Origin: Ectobius pallidus
Lineage: Eukaryota; Arthropoda; Insecta; Blattodea; Ectobiidae
Reading direction: 5' to 3'
NCBI GenBank assembly: GCA_964059195.1
Contig: CAXKWD010000008.1
Span: 49,828,502 to 49,892,501 of the forward strand
Length of the DNA stretch: 64,000 nt
Positions within the stretch are counted from its first letter, which is position 1, and every line of letters starts with the position of its first letter. A program made the position numbers and the translations under genes. Below the pieces are notes generated by a model. It searched no databases. It was not told where the DNA came from and worked only from the letters and a program-made list of their open reading frames with translations. Shown here one piece after another: positions 11,212 to 22,628 of the stretch.

Positions 11212-12397
11212 GGTCACTCTCCAGCCAACGCATTTACATGCACTGTAAATAATAGAAGTAAACAGAACACTTCACATCGGTACAGCTCTAAACCAGCTAG
11301 AGTTAGTAATAATTCAAGCAAGGCATATATTCACAAGCAGAGTCAACGCTACGATAAACAAACCCAACACAGCGGTTAAATCCCATCTCAACACAAGTAC
11401 GTCTCCTGCAAGACGAGGAACGTCCATGAAGATACATCTCCTCACAGTGAATCTTCCAACAATGAAGAAAGGTTTACTACAAGTGCCACTGTAAATTCAA
11501 GCCTTCAAATAGATCCAGCCTACAGTGCAACAACGAATGGAAGGAACAGTTCTTCATGTGTGCATTCATCAATCCATTAGTTAAAGCATTTCTTCTACAT
11601 CACATCTCTCATTTGAAAATCCTCCTATCAGTGATTTTACACTTTGCAAGTGATATCAACTCCAGTGTATTAAATTATATCGTACAGCTGCTCACACAGC
11701 CAGTTCCTACATTTAGTTATTTTAGTTATAATCTTCTTAATATTCCTCACTGCATTCCAGCATCAGTGTTGAATCATTTCATATGATACTATTACCTTCA
11801 CATAGGGTTGATAATTACATCATTGTTCATTTCTAGTATGTTGCATTATGTCCCACATATACCAAGAATTTTCCATGATCAGAGCCTATATCTTCGGCTC
11901 ATCTGATATAATTCAACTTGTATTCCTGCATCATATGCAAAAAGTCCATTACATTGACTCATCTGTTAGAACACCTCTTCTACATTATTTCAATTTCAAG
12001 TTTTATAATAATTATATCTTCAGCGGTCTGTTACCCTGATTGGTATAAAGCAATTATCATGCATTTCTCTAACAAGCTTCTACAGCTACTCACATATACA
12101 ACGTAGACTTCAAAAGCAACTATACGTTCTACACTACAATGTAATCCTGCACCAGCTGATCCGCACGAGTCGACAGCCTGCTTCACTCAAGGAGAATATC
12201 AGCAACTATATTGGAGTCCAGCCATCATCCACTCATCGACCTGACTTCAACATCACAATTCGTGTGTTGTCAGTCGAAGCAGTGTAGTGTCAGTGCGTAT
12301 TTCAGTGTTGTATATATAGTGTTTATCTCTTTATTCAATGTAGCTTGCACTTTCTTTTTCTTTTTTGTTAAAGCTACATGCTTTAAGACCGGGAGTA
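11212..12397 (+). other. Non-coding 3' interior of BEL copy 1
   Basis: 1.2 kb between gag and the 3' LTR shows no pol motif in any frame. A purine-rich GACCGGGAGTA directly precedes the 3' LTR and may be the polypurine tract. Confidence 0.6.
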
Positions 12398-13161
12398 TGT
12401 TCGTGCAAGCAACATGTATAGTGGGTCTTTCTGTTCAAACGACCGCTCTTAGTTCTCCCGCGTCTGACTCAGCAATAATAACCAATTTCATCATATTAAG
12501 TAAGCGACAGATGTTTTTCCGCGCCCTTTTTCATGTGCAAAGCTCTAGGCGTTATGCACGCATCAGCTCAGTTCTTCGTCAGCCTGCACAGCGTTCCGAT
12601 GTGTGTAGCTAAAATCCACATTCGCCCGTTTCAAGTCATTGTGCAACACTCGTATCAGTGCTCTTAAACCCGAATTTTGTACAAAACTACAAATTATCAA
12701 GTTTTGTTTCACACTGGCATTCGCTCATCAGCATGTGCAACAGTGTTACAATTATTTTAGCTAACATTCCTTTGTGTTATGGTCGTGCTAGACTTGCATG
12801 CCATTGTGATATCAGTAGTTCACAGTGCATCATCATATCATAATTCTGTTACGCCTAAAATTGATATTACAAGCAAGTCTCATCGATTACCTTTCAATAT
12901 CAACCATTACGAGTGATTCAGTGTATAATTTAATATAGTTGGTAAATATCATACATTTACGTGCTAGTGTTTTCGCGCCAATTCATTACATTGGCTATTT
13001 AAGTTGTTTCAAGCATATTTCATTTATTTAATTATGGCATCTCGTGATAATAAAGTTTCCATAGTTTTTAAGACATGTTATAAGTTGCTTTTCATGATAT
13101 ATTCGTTGGATCCCTGTGTCCATTTGCGGTTATGTATCCACTACTCTAAACCCTTTATGGT
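12398..13161 (+). repeat. 3' LTR of BEL/Pao copy 1, truncated
   Basis: Begins TGTTCGTGCAAGC and follows the 5' LTR with a few percent divergence until ATGGT at 13161. The last 20-25 bp expected from the 5' LTR are missing, and sequence of the long-TIR transposon follows within 10 bp. Confidence 0.8.
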
Positions 13162-13170
13162 TGGTTATTT

Positions 13171-13281
13171 GTTGCTTGACATTTTTGATTTTCCTAATGT
13201 TTGTACCAGTTATTTCCCAATAAAAGGTGAGCTCAAAACTATGGTACCTTTTTTAGGCTCGTACTTTTTTGGGCGGCCATT
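13171..13281 (+). repeat. Outer part of left TIR
   Basis: Matches the complement of 32145-32217 (shared blocks GACATTTTT, TTTTCCTAAT, AAAGGTGAGYTCAAAACTA and GGCCATT). It is cut after GGCCATT by the GTTGG-rich element. Confidence 0.7.
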
Positions 13282-13283
13282 CT

Positions 13284-13470
13284 CCCTAGTAGCACACTTC
13301 GTTGGCCCAACGGAAGGATTTGGTTGGCATGGAAGGGATATGTTGGGAAAAGGTTGGTTGTAATTTCCTCGTTTAGCCAACGCATTTATTGGTTGGCTCG
13401 CGCGCTCGCCCTACCGTTGGGGTTATGATTGTTGGCCCAACAATACATTTTGTTGGAATATGATCACATT
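13284..13470 (+). repeat. Left GTTGG/CCAAC subterminal block
   Basis: Eight GTTGG and three CCAAC pentamers occur within about 190 bp, two of them as GTTGGCCCAAC inverted pairs. The counterpart block at the right end is 18495-18781. Confidence 0.7.
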
Positions 13471-13603
13471 TATGTTAAAATTAAAAAGTGTTGAAATAAC
13501 AATATAAGCATTAAAATTTCATTTCCTATAAAATAAAACCGTGTTAATTCATTAATTATTCGAGCTTGTTGTGCGTGCTACATACTAAAAGTTATCTTCT
13601 CAC

Positions 13604-13665
13604 CAGTCTTCAGCAATTTCCGGCGTAATTCGTAGGACATCGGCACAGCGCACTGCATTCGCCAT
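13604..13665 (-). other. Candidate first coding exon
   Basis: On the minus strand a good start context, CAAGATGGCG, opens a frame beginning MANAVRCADVLRITPE that runs 20 codons to a donor-like GTGAGAAG. No homology was recognised. It may be a first exon of a transposase of the surrounding element or of a captured host gene. Without transcripts it stays a candidate. Confidence 0.25.
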
Positions 13666-13852
13666 CTTGATATGTAAAGAAGTTAACGCAGTTTTGATTC
13701 TCATTCATACATAATATTAGGTAAGCCCTTTGGTTGTTCTCTGAAAATAACGTTATCATTTTTACACAATACTGTATTATGAGTGTTGCATTAACATTAT
13801 AATTGAAGGATCGTTCAACATTACAGTACTATTGCAAATTTATTTGTTTCAG

Positions 13853-13992
13853 ATGATTTACATAAAGAAAGGCAGAAGGAAATCAAAGCAGAGAAGGAGC
13901 ATCATATAAGCAACGAAATTCCAACTGAATTGAAACGCAGTTCAAGATCTACATCAATTGCGGGATTTTCAAGATTTCAAACTTGCAAGTAG
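13853..13992 (+). other. Candidate coding exon after splice acceptor
   Basis: The acceptor TTATTTGTTTCAG is followed by a 46-codon open frame rich in Lys, Glu, Arg and Ser (DLHKERQKEIKAEKEHHISN in its first part) ending in TAG at 13990. A donor-like AGGTAAGC lies upstream at about 13721. No family was recognised. Confidence 0.25.
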
Positions 13993-14279
13993 CCTACATG
14001 GAGCATGCATGATTATTTGTCAGAATCAAGTTTTCGAGAAGTAGGGCCTACCCAGTAAAAATGTTAAGGTATAAATATTTGATTTGTTATTAAAATGTAG
14101 ATGCCCTCATTATATAGACTAAAAAATCCAGGGAATGTTGCCAGTAACATTTAAATATGATGTTAATCTTTATATTCTCATATAAGTTATAATGTGCACT
14201 CTTAGCTTTTAATTGCCGGTACTTTGATTAATTAATTTGTTATCCAGTTGTCTTGTGACCAGTTATGCCATCATTATTA

Positions 14280-14653
14280 AGCTCTATCCACAATGTGCAG
14301 TTGGCCGCTTGAGAGCTGCCCACAATATGAAGTTAACATTGAGGTTAGGGAAACATTTTACAGTACAAATAATGGAAGGAGTCAATTTATAGTGCATAAT
14401 ATGTAGGCTATAATAAATACATCTTGCTTTTCATAGTAACCTAATCTATTTCTTTGCACTAGTAGGCATAAATAATTTTCAATCTCGTAATATGTAACTT
14501 GCAGTTGGGGTAGGTAGTCGAAGATGAATTTCTCGACTGCCGAATACCAACTGCTGACTGCAACTGTACTTTGTGAATGGCGTACATTACTCACCACATG
14601 TTTTACTTTGACTACCAACTACAGACTGCCAACTGCACATTGTGGATAGAGCT
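14280..14653 (+). mobile_element. MITE with TTA target duplication
   Basis: Inverted termini AGCTCTATCCACAATGTGCA and complement are flanked by TTA on both sides. The opposite arm of the surrounding inverted repeat reads ATTATTAGGCC, exactly the empty site predicted by a 3-bp TTA duplication. A TWA target is typical of PIF/Harbinger. No coding capacity. Confidence 0.8.
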
Positions 14654-15129
14654 TTAGGCCTAATACGTTAGTTATATAATCAACTCTACCAAGTAACTTG
14701 CATTCTATTTGCCTGTATAATTTAAAAACATAGTTCATGACAGGGTTAAAAAATGCATTTACATTATGTTTGAATAACCGTCTAAATCTGATTAGCTTAA
14801 CTTGATTGCTAGAATCCTTTTCCATCAAATTGTTTCATCTATCCCTATAGGCCTATATGTGCACTTAATAGATTAGGTTATTTAAAACATCTTTACCAAA
14901 TCATGTAAAATCTCTTCAAATTTCTATTCAAATCTCTGTTCTATTCTTAATTTAGGCTTACATTCAGTCACAATTTTGGTTATAACCCCAATAGGCTACA
15001 GTTTGTAGAATTAAATTTAAAATTAAGTCTAAAATGTTGTGTGTAGGCCTAATCAATTTCGCTAATGATCCTAACATCAGTCTTTGTAAAAGCAAAATAT
15101 TACTAGATTATATAATAAAATGGGAATAA

Positions 15130-15654
15130 TGGAACTTTGCACCCCACGCCTTCCCCTTTCCACTCGCCTGGCCGCTTCCCGCTTGCCGCCTGCCCCGCTT
15201 CCCCGCAGGTCATGCCATCATTCCTGTAGCCGCTGCTCAACGCCGGTAATGCGTAATTGCGATTGGCATGTCACCTAATATTTCACAATAAAAATAAAAT
15301 ACCCTTGCACCTGGCATTCAACCCAATTCTGTACTAATTCCATCCTACTATCCCCCACAAATCCTACTTCCCTTAAATCTATCCTAATATTTTCCTTCCA
15401 CCTACGTCTAAGTCTTCCAAGTGGTCATTTCCCTTTGGGTCTCCCACTCAGCATTTTGTAGATGTCTTTCCTCCCCCATACGCACAACATGTTAAGCCCA
15501 TTTCATTCCCTGTGATTTAATTTCCCTTACTATATCTGGTGGCGAGTACAGATTATGAAGCTCGTCGTTATGTAGTTTCCTCCACTCTCCATTTTCATCT
15601 CTCCCATAGGCCCAAATATTTTCCTAAGCACCCTGTTTTTGAACACACTCAGAT
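15130..15654 (-). pseudogene. Non-LTR retrotransposon 3' end fragment
   Basis: On the minus strand, from 15654 down, the translation reads LRKIFGPMGERDENGEWRK, then NDELHNLYSPPDIVREIKSQ, then a degraded tail ending near a 3' UTR. This is the C-terminal region after reverse transcriptase seen also at 56033-56370 (YGPICDNSIWRIR, WLGHVSRM). It is 5' truncated with several stops. Confidence 0.7.
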
Positions 15655-16263
15655 TATGTTAGAAACTGTATCTTACAATCAAAATTGTAATTGGATGTAA
15701 ATTAAGAATATATTAGATAGAATTATTTAGAAATTTTGAAGAGATTTTACACAAATTGTTAAAGCTTTTTTTAGTCTATAAGCTAATCTATTAAATGCAT
15801 AGGCCAATAGGAATAGATGGAACAGCATTTTAGAAATAAAGCTCTTACAGGTTAAGCTAATCAGATTAGACTGTTTTTCAAACATAATGTAAATACGCCT
15901 TTTAACCCTGTTATGAACTATGTTATTAAATTATACAGGCAAGTAGAATGGAAGTTACTTGATAGAGTTGATTATATTTCTAACGCATAGGCCTAATAAT
16001 GGTGATGCTATAACTGGTCACAAGACAGCTGGATAACAAATTAAGTAATCACAGTAGGCTAAAAGATTGCACATTGTTACTTATATGAGAATATAAGGAT
16101 TAACACCATATAATATTGTAAACGTTAATGGTAACATTCTTGGATTTCCTAGACTATATTGAGGGCATAAGGTGGAAAGATCAACTTACATAAATCAACT
16201 ATTCCCACATTGCATACAAATGAAGTTTATTAATACATGTTATGTAGTTCATAATATATATAT

Positions 16264-17200
16264 TGTAACAAGGGCTCGTCGGGGTTCAAAATGAGAACAC
16301 CGAGTTTATAATTGAAGGATGGAGGTTTCTTTATCTCCTACAACAATTGACAATACAGCCAGAAAACTCCAGACTATTCGCCAGTTCACTGTCCTGTTCA
16401 GAGCTCACTCTCACTGTGCTCAGTCCTAATTACAGCACTGTTCCAGTCCAATCCAGATCATCCCACGTCGCGCCGGTCAACACCACAGTCCTCGCTGCCG
16501 CTGTGCGATCCACCCGTCGCGCCGAGTTCCCCGGGACGGCACTGCCTCAGCCCAGATCAGCTCACCAGCTCTTCCGTTCACCCTTCCCTCCGGTCACTAG
16601 TTCCCCGTTGACTAGCTATTCCGCTCTCGGGTCCCTCCGGTCACTGGCTCCTCAGCTTCCCAAGACACACTCACTTGAGGCCGCGCTGATCAGTCCTCTC
16701 CGTCCAGCTCACCCTCTGACGCTGACGCTCGCCGCTACTCACGGACTGCCTCTCTGACTGTTCCCTCGTTGACCCTCCGGCTCTTCACGGACTGCCTCTC
16801 CTCTGATGTACTGACTCTTCACTGTACTGAACTCTCCTTGACTGACTGACTCATCACTCCTCGTTGCCGTCTCTGACTGACTCTCCTTGACTGACTGCTC
16901 AGCTCGCTCGCGGCCCCATATATAGGGCCGACGAATATTCCAGACCCGGTCTCCCGAAAGTTCTCCGCCCGCGCATTGTCTAGAATGTCCGCGCGGGGCG
17001 CGTGGCTCCACCTCTGGCCCCTCCCACGAGCGCGCACCGTCACTTACCGCGCCGCCGTGCCAGGGAGTAGGCCGCACCCGCCGGCGCGCGGCTCCAATCA
17101 GCAATAAGAGGGCCGTCCCTTTCTAGATTTATCTAACTCTAGTTCTTTCGGGCTTACTCCTCCTTCTATCAGGCTCTAGGCTTTTCTGGGCTTTGTCACA
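16264..17200 (-). mobile_element. Solo LTR, GC-rich
   Basis: A 937-bp unit with plus-strand ends TGTAACAAGGGCTC and GGGCTTTGTCACA is flanked by ATAT on both sides. It is much more GC-rich than its surroundings. On the minus strand a TATATAT box (about 16917) is followed by a repetitive CAGTCAGTC-rich stretch resembling an R/U5 region, so minus orientation is inferred. No partner LTR lies nearby, which suggests LTR-LTR recombination. Long frames inside it (for example 16347-16757) have no protein similarity. Confidence 0.7.
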
Positions 17201-17300
17201 ATATATATCTGACATATCCATAACTTTTAAAGCAGCAATAACAATAAACTATTCATTATTCATTTCTCTGAATTTTATTTAGCCTATAGCCAAGATTCTT

Positions 17301-17516
17301 TCCTTATGTTATACCATGTATCACCATTTTTCTGAGGTATAGAATTCTGGACCAGGGTGCACAGAGCCTCATGAAGATGAGGAGCCACTTGATAAAGAAA
17401 TAGCGGTTTCAGTCATGAAGACCACCATCTGCCAATGTAGAAGAATGGAGGAAGAAGATGCAACATGGGTAGTAGGCCTTGTCCCCTCATGGGATGAAGT
17501 TCTCGACCATTAGTAT
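17301..17516 (+). repeat. 5' truncated SINE body (copy B)
   Basis: Nearly identical to 161-378. Here it runs uninterrupted into the mariner MITE, so it shows the target before the LTR element at 379 was inserted. Confidence 0.65.
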
Positions 17517-17518
17517 TA

Positions 17519-17999
17519 CAGTGCTTTCACTGTACGACTTGGCCGGCAATCGTGCAGGCCGACTATCCGTGACTCATGCATCAAGCGCCCAAGTGATGCC
17601 TCGTTGTCTCACCGCTGAAGTCTAGCATGTGATCTGATTGCGTTCACACGTGAATAATTATTACAGCAGTATTTGTGTTTTTTTATGGTTAAAGTAGTTT
17701 TTAGTTTGCTTGAAGTGTTTTAAAAATGCCACGACATAATTATACATTAGAACTACTGCATGTGAATAGCAATTTCCTCAAAAGGTGCCGTAGATGTAAT
17801 GATGCAGAAGGACGGCAATTCCAACATCTCCTGTGATAAGGTAAGTTTGTATTTTTATTTTATATTTTATATTTTCATATTTTATTGTGATTACAATTAC
17901 GGAAATATATACGATTCGCCGGGACTACCGTGATATGTCACGTGCCTGGCCCCGCATGCGGTTTATCTGTGACGGCCAAGTCGTACAGTGAAAGCACTG
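17519..17999 (+). mobile_element. Mariner-derived MITE (copy B)
   Basis: Same termini and TA flanks (17517-17518, 18000-18001) as 6353-6851. The right terminus is shortened by an internal deletion just inside GTCGTACAG. The 36-codon fusion frame is preserved at 17726-17836 with two substitutions. Confidence 0.85.
17726..17836 (+). pseudogene. Micro-ORF: fused transposase ends (copy B)
   Basis: MPRHNYTLELLHV at the start and EGRQFQHLL at the end, with no stop or frameshift relative to the copy at 6561. R12H and H31Q are the only residue changes seen. Confidence 0.55.
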
Positions 18000-18011
18000 T
18001 ATAATCATCAA

Positions 18012-18530
18012 TAAGCCATCCAAATCCAATGATTTCCCTATATTCCTCCATTAGGTTCTGCTTTTTGTCTTGGTTTAATGTTTATTTTATCATAATTAGG
18101 TAGTTGATAAAATATTTTCCTCAGCAACATTTAAGAATGATTAGCAAGTCCATGCAAATCTTTCGCACTTCGCCCCTTTTGATAGGTGCCCAGGAAAACT
18201 AGGCATTTAGCTAACTAATAAATTCATTCTTATACATTCACAAAATACAGTATACGGTTGAATTAAGAGCAACATATGAACTGTATACTGTGTTTTGTGA
18301 ATCTGTATGAATGAATTTATTAGTTAGCTAAATACTTGGTTTTCTTGGACTATTATCAAAAGGGGTGAAGTGCGAAAGATTTGCATGGATTTATAAGTCA
18401 TTCTTAAATTGCAGTTTCTGGGGTAAATATTTTATCAACTACCTAATTGTGACAAATAAACATGAAACCATGGCAAAAAGCAGAACCCAATGGAGGAATG
18501 TAGGGAAATCGTTGGATTTTGGTTGGCTTA
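18012..18530. repeat. Large palindrome (foldback), copy B
   Basis: Paralogue of 6864-7377. It keeps the segment CCCCTTTTGATAGG that copy A has lost from its left arm, so its arms match slightly better. Confidence 0.8.
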
Positions 18531-18781
18531 TGGATGGAATTATGTTGGAATTCGGATGGCAACAGTTGGCATTCTGTTGGCATTACAATGATGGCCCAAC
18601 AGATCACCAACGAACATTCCCAACTGTTGGGATTTTGTTGTATATTGGTTGGCTACAGTTGGCAATTGGTTGGGTAAAACGCTCTTTGCCAACGGAACCC
18701 CGCCGGACATTCATAACCGTTGACCAACGAAACATGGCGATCATTTCCCCAACATTGGCCCAACGATCTGTGCTACTATGG
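18495..18781 (+). repeat. Right GTTGG/CCAAC subterminal block
   Basis: Close paralogue of 7355-7627, with dense GTTGG and CCAAC in both orientations and the terminus TGTGCTACTATGG. The long-TIR repeat resumes at 18782. Confidence 0.7.
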
Positions 18782-19356
18782 CTAAGTTTGCTTTGTAATC
18801 GTTTTCCGGCCGAAAACATGTTTTGCACAAATGCATGTCACTCTGTTAACAAGACAAAATAAAGACCAAACTAATCAGAATGATATGCTATGCTCTAGAT
18901 TTTTGTTCTAACATAATATTACCTAAGTAGTGAGGAAAGTGAAGAAAAAATTTAAACAACTACAAACTGAAAATTAACTTAAAATGGGAGTTTTAGTGCT
19001 GCAAAATTATTAAAAGGATGAAAGAATCACCTTTAACTTTTTTCTCTCATATAGATCTACTGTAGGATTACTTGCTGTAGAAGTTTCAAGCTTGAGAACT
19101 TTGCCTTTTTTTTTGGTACAATTTTTCAAAAATGCAGAAAAGCTTATTTTGGTAATATTTGTAGTAGAATATCTCAAAAGGGCCTGTGTGAAAAATTATG
19201 AAATTTACATAGATAACACCTCTTTATGATATAAAGATGTGATAAGAATTTGGTGACTGAGACTCAACTGGTTCCAGAGTTATATTTCATCGAAGTTGGC
19301 CAAAAATTGCGTTATATAGCACACAAAATTTAACGGTAATTGATGATAAAAATCCA
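18782..19356 (+). repeat. Inner part of left TIR
   Basis: Matches the complement of 31562-32087 and, further in, of 24154-24221. It begins CTAAGTTTGCTTTG and ends about AAAATCCA. Confidence 0.85.
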
Positions 19357-20654
19357 TTTTCCTACTATGTAACAGTAATAAAATGTCTTTGTCATTCAAT
19401 AAATTCAATTCAGTCAATATAAATTTGCACAAAATATGTGTCCATAGCACTAAAAGTACCATCAAACAGTTTAACAAACACACTGTAGAACCAATATGAA
19501 TTCATCTGTCAGCTTATGCATAATTTGAAGGTAATAATGAAATTTCATATTTAGAAACTAAAAAATAGAATTATTACGTATTTGGATATATTATACTATA
19601 CAATAACATCCCTTTCTCCTGATTTTAGCACTGGACATGAGTCACGCGATCTTTTGCGCTTGTCTTCTCACCTCCTGCTGTATCTTATCACACTAGTTTC
19701 CATCACTCTAAGTTGATAGCTTTTACTGTTTCAATGTGTCAACGTGCGAAGCATGCATAGTTGGATATAGTACCAAGTAAATACAGTATTGTATTTGTGT
19801 TTGTGTTTACATAGTAGCAACTGTAATAATAAGTGAATTGTACATGTATGTATTTTTTTTTTATGTAAACCAGTGAACTTATATTAATAAGAATTCTTTT
19901 GTGGGAGAGCTAGTTCATGAGCAGTGTCACAAATAAGTCTTCAAAACTGTGCCACAGAAAATACTTATGGTGAGTGACCTACCTTAAGAAGAAAAACAAT
20001 GATTAAAATTGAGAGTGAAAATGAAATCAGTAATATTTGCCATTATCATAAAATTAAATATTTAGACAAGTTCAACCACATCTTTGGAAGAAAATGTTGT
20101 GATCCAATGAGTGTACACAAAAAGCCAATTAAAAATGGATTGAAAAAATTCTTCTTAAACATCTTTCTAACGAAAAACATTTTGAAGTTGTTTTAATACT
20201 TGGAAAAGCTCTTTGCCAAACATGCTTTTCAAAAACATTTGTAAAAGAGCCTGGAGACAATTCAGATATTCAACAGGATACAGACTTCATGCCTGAAGAT
20301 TTGTGTAGCTTTATGTAAGGTATGTAAGGTAGCTAAATTATGTAAAGTAGCTAAATTAAATAAAGAAAAAAGACATTCGGCTTTGAAGAAAAAGACAGGT
20401 CAAATAACAAATGCTATTAAGAGGAAATTAGAAGAGTCCTTTCATGAAGATTTGCATGAAGAAGACCTGGCTGGTTATGACTCAACAGAAAATGAATATA
20501 ATATTTTGATAGCCTATAAAAACTTAAAGAAAAACGCAGTTTGGCCAATAATGATGAAAAAATAACAATTATCAGCCTTTTGCCTGATTCATGGTCAAGA
20601 AATAAAATAGTAGAAGAATCTGGTGTGTCCAACTCACTGCCGTCTCGAGAATTA

Positions 20655-20903
20655 CACTGCCTGTCCATGCTTAATTTTAACATGGAGTTCAGAGTATTGT
20701 TAAATTGCCTAATTTCTCCAGTAGAGGCGACACAGTTCACACCCAGATAGTATGAAATTCCAGCACATTTCAATATCCGAGTTTATACTTCAGAGGGCAA
20801 CACAGCATACGGTAATATAAAGGGTATTGCAGCTGGGTGTGAAAGGTGCTGCCATCTGTGATGTCACCGCATACGCAAAATTAGCCGTATAGGACAGGCA
20901 GTG
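20655..20903 (+). mobile_element. 249-bp MITE in transposase gene
   Basis: Termini CACTGCCTGTCC and GGACAGGCAGTG are inverted, with TA on each side (20653-20654, 20904-20905). Non-coding. It splits the HTH-like part of the transposase pseudogene. Confidence 0.8.
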
Positions 20904-20942
20904 TATACACGAGTAATACAGTCAAGAAGGCAGTGGTCCAAG

Positions 20943-22264
20943 CAGTGGCATCACGTGGGTAAAATATTTGGGTGTTCACATGGGGCTAAAAATAGAAAAA
21001 CAAAATACAGGACTTATCAATCTCATCACTTGTAGAGAAAATGTACTCTTCCTTCTTTCTGTGCAGCGAACTTCTCGATAACTTTAAAGTTGAAGTCTTT
21101 TTTCTCGCGCACTAGACGTTTCTCTATTGCAAGCATTGCAAAGTGCTGCACGGTATTCACACATTAATAAAAAAAATTACTTTTAAGTTCACTGGTAGAA
21201 AACGAACTAGCCTACTGAATGCATTTCCCAAATGATTATAGTAGCCTAGTGAACTATAGGCCTATATACTGTTCTACTCTTTAACTACTATAACTATTCT
21301 TTAAACTAGGCTAGAATTATTAATATTATATACACTACTAATCTAAACAAACAATCAAAAAATCACAAAGAAACTGCTACTTCACGCTGTGAGAACTCCA
21401 ATTGAACTGATACGGAATTCCTGTTTGGGAGAGAATGTAACTGTAAACTTCACATCCCTTAGGCCTACTACAAACAGGAACAGCAGACCACCTACCACCC
21501 GCTGGCCATAAAAAATTATATTTTGAAGTTTTGAGCAAAACACATGGTATAGACAGGGCTAGAAGACTGTGTTGCAACTTATACCTTCCAGCTGAGGGTG
21601 AAAGAGAAATCACTGTTTGGCTATGTATCAATGAACTAAAGTAAAAATTTATTTATTTATAAATAATAATAATAATAATGGCATATTGATGTAGGTAATT
21701 GTGACATAAAAGACGGAATATAGAGGAAATAAACAGCAAATCAAAGTTTCACTGTGAATTGTGACAATGCGACAACACTGTGCAAACCTATATAATAAGG
21801 GAAGATGGATGGGTCATAGAACAAGTTCCCTCAGGCAGCTCGCAAGTTGGATGAGATGGAGGGGTGGTAAAGAAAAACACGTCGGAGAACTGTAGTGCCA
21901 TAGAGCTCTGCGTTTACCGATGTTGCCATCTTCAGTTGAAGGGGAAAAAATCAGATGCGTTGCCTGATGCTGCCCTCTTAAGGTCGGGTGCACGAATGAC
22001 GTGTGATCCTGTCACACTTGCTAGCTGCGGAGCCCCTGCTAACTTTAGGTAATGCAAAACACAATATTAAGAGGTTCACCCCTTAGCTAGTGAACCACCT
22101 CGAGGAAGCCCGCAAAAGGGAACAAAATACACATCTTTCTATACAGCGAGACGGCAAACCATACAATAATTATTATTTAATCAATAATACTGACAAAATT
22201 AGGTAAGATAAGAATTATTAGGGGGTTCATGTGCCCATGTGATCCTATGCAGGAGATGCCACTG
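20943..22264 (+). mobile_element. Non-autonomous hAT element
   Basis: Termini CAGTGGCATC and GATGCCACTG with an exact 8-bp target duplication GGTCCAAG (20935-20942, 22265-22272) are the hAT signature. The 1322-bp interior has no transposase frame. Joining the flanks restores the register of the surrounding transposase gene, where AAGTATGTTGTAAAATTAAC continues the coding sequence. Confidence 0.88.
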
Positions 22265-22628
22265 GGTCCAAGTATGTTGTAAAATTAACAAGAGAACTTA
22301 TGAAACAGCAAGGTATCCTCCCACATCTGTCTAAAAAGAAATACCACAAAATAGTTGAAGAAGTTATAAAAATGTAATAGCATTTTACGAGGATAATGAA
22401 AACAGTCAGTTGTGCCCTGGAAAAAGAGTGTGTGTTTCAACCGTCATTGATAATGTAAGAGTTCAAAAACAAAAAAGGTTAATTCTACTGACTTTAAAAG
22501 AGCTATTTAGCCTTTTCAAACAGAAATGCCCTAACCACAAAATTGGACGGTCAATGTTCTGTGCTCTGCGACCGAAATGGTGTGTCCTTCCAGGGTCATC
22601 TGGCACACACAGTGTGTGTGTCTGTAAA

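Larger units (their letters stand above)
8449..13161 (+). mobile_element. BEL/Pao element lacking pol
   Basis: Related LTRs at 8449-9246 and 12398-13161 flank a leader, a decayed Pao-type gag and 1.2 kb of non-coding sequence. There is no reverse transcriptase, RNase H or integrase. The LTR start GTTCGTGCAAGCAACATG closely resembles the BEL LTR start at 44455 (minus), so the two are relatives, and the autonomous relative could have supplied enzymes. LTR divergence of a few percent and gag frameshifts make it older than the copy at 37678. The 3' LTR is cut short where the long-TIR transposon begins. Confidence 0.85.
14100..16172. repeat. Large inverted repeat
   Basis: The arms are 14100-14279 plus 14657-15020 on the left and 15655-16172 on the right, imperfect reverse complements of about 520-540 bp. 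A 374-bp MITE interrupts the left arm, and the right arm keeps the uninterrupted site. The spacer holds a LINE 3' fragment. This may be a foldback element. Confidence 0.75.
13284..18781 (+). mobile_element. GTTGG-rich DNA transposon (CACTA-like?)
   Basis: The left end CCCTAGTAGCACACTTCGTT and the right end, whose complement is CCATAGTAGCACAGATCGTT, are inverted repeats. Both subterminal regions are crowded with GTTGG and CCAAC. It sits inside the TIR of the long-TIR transposon. The other TIR copy reads GGCCATTTTAAGTTTGC without interruption, which fits a 2-bp CT duplication here. The interior holds exon-like frames, a large inverted repeat, a LINE fragment, a solo LTR and a mariner MITE. A CMC/CACTA affinity is suggested by the short target duplication and dense subterminal repeats, but no transposase was recognised. 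Confidence 0.65.

Noticed and set aside
16347..17104. Long frames on both strands in the GC-rich segment
   Set aside because: They lie entirely inside a solo LTR, are low-complexity (Ser, Pro, Arg, Gln rich) and have no domain.
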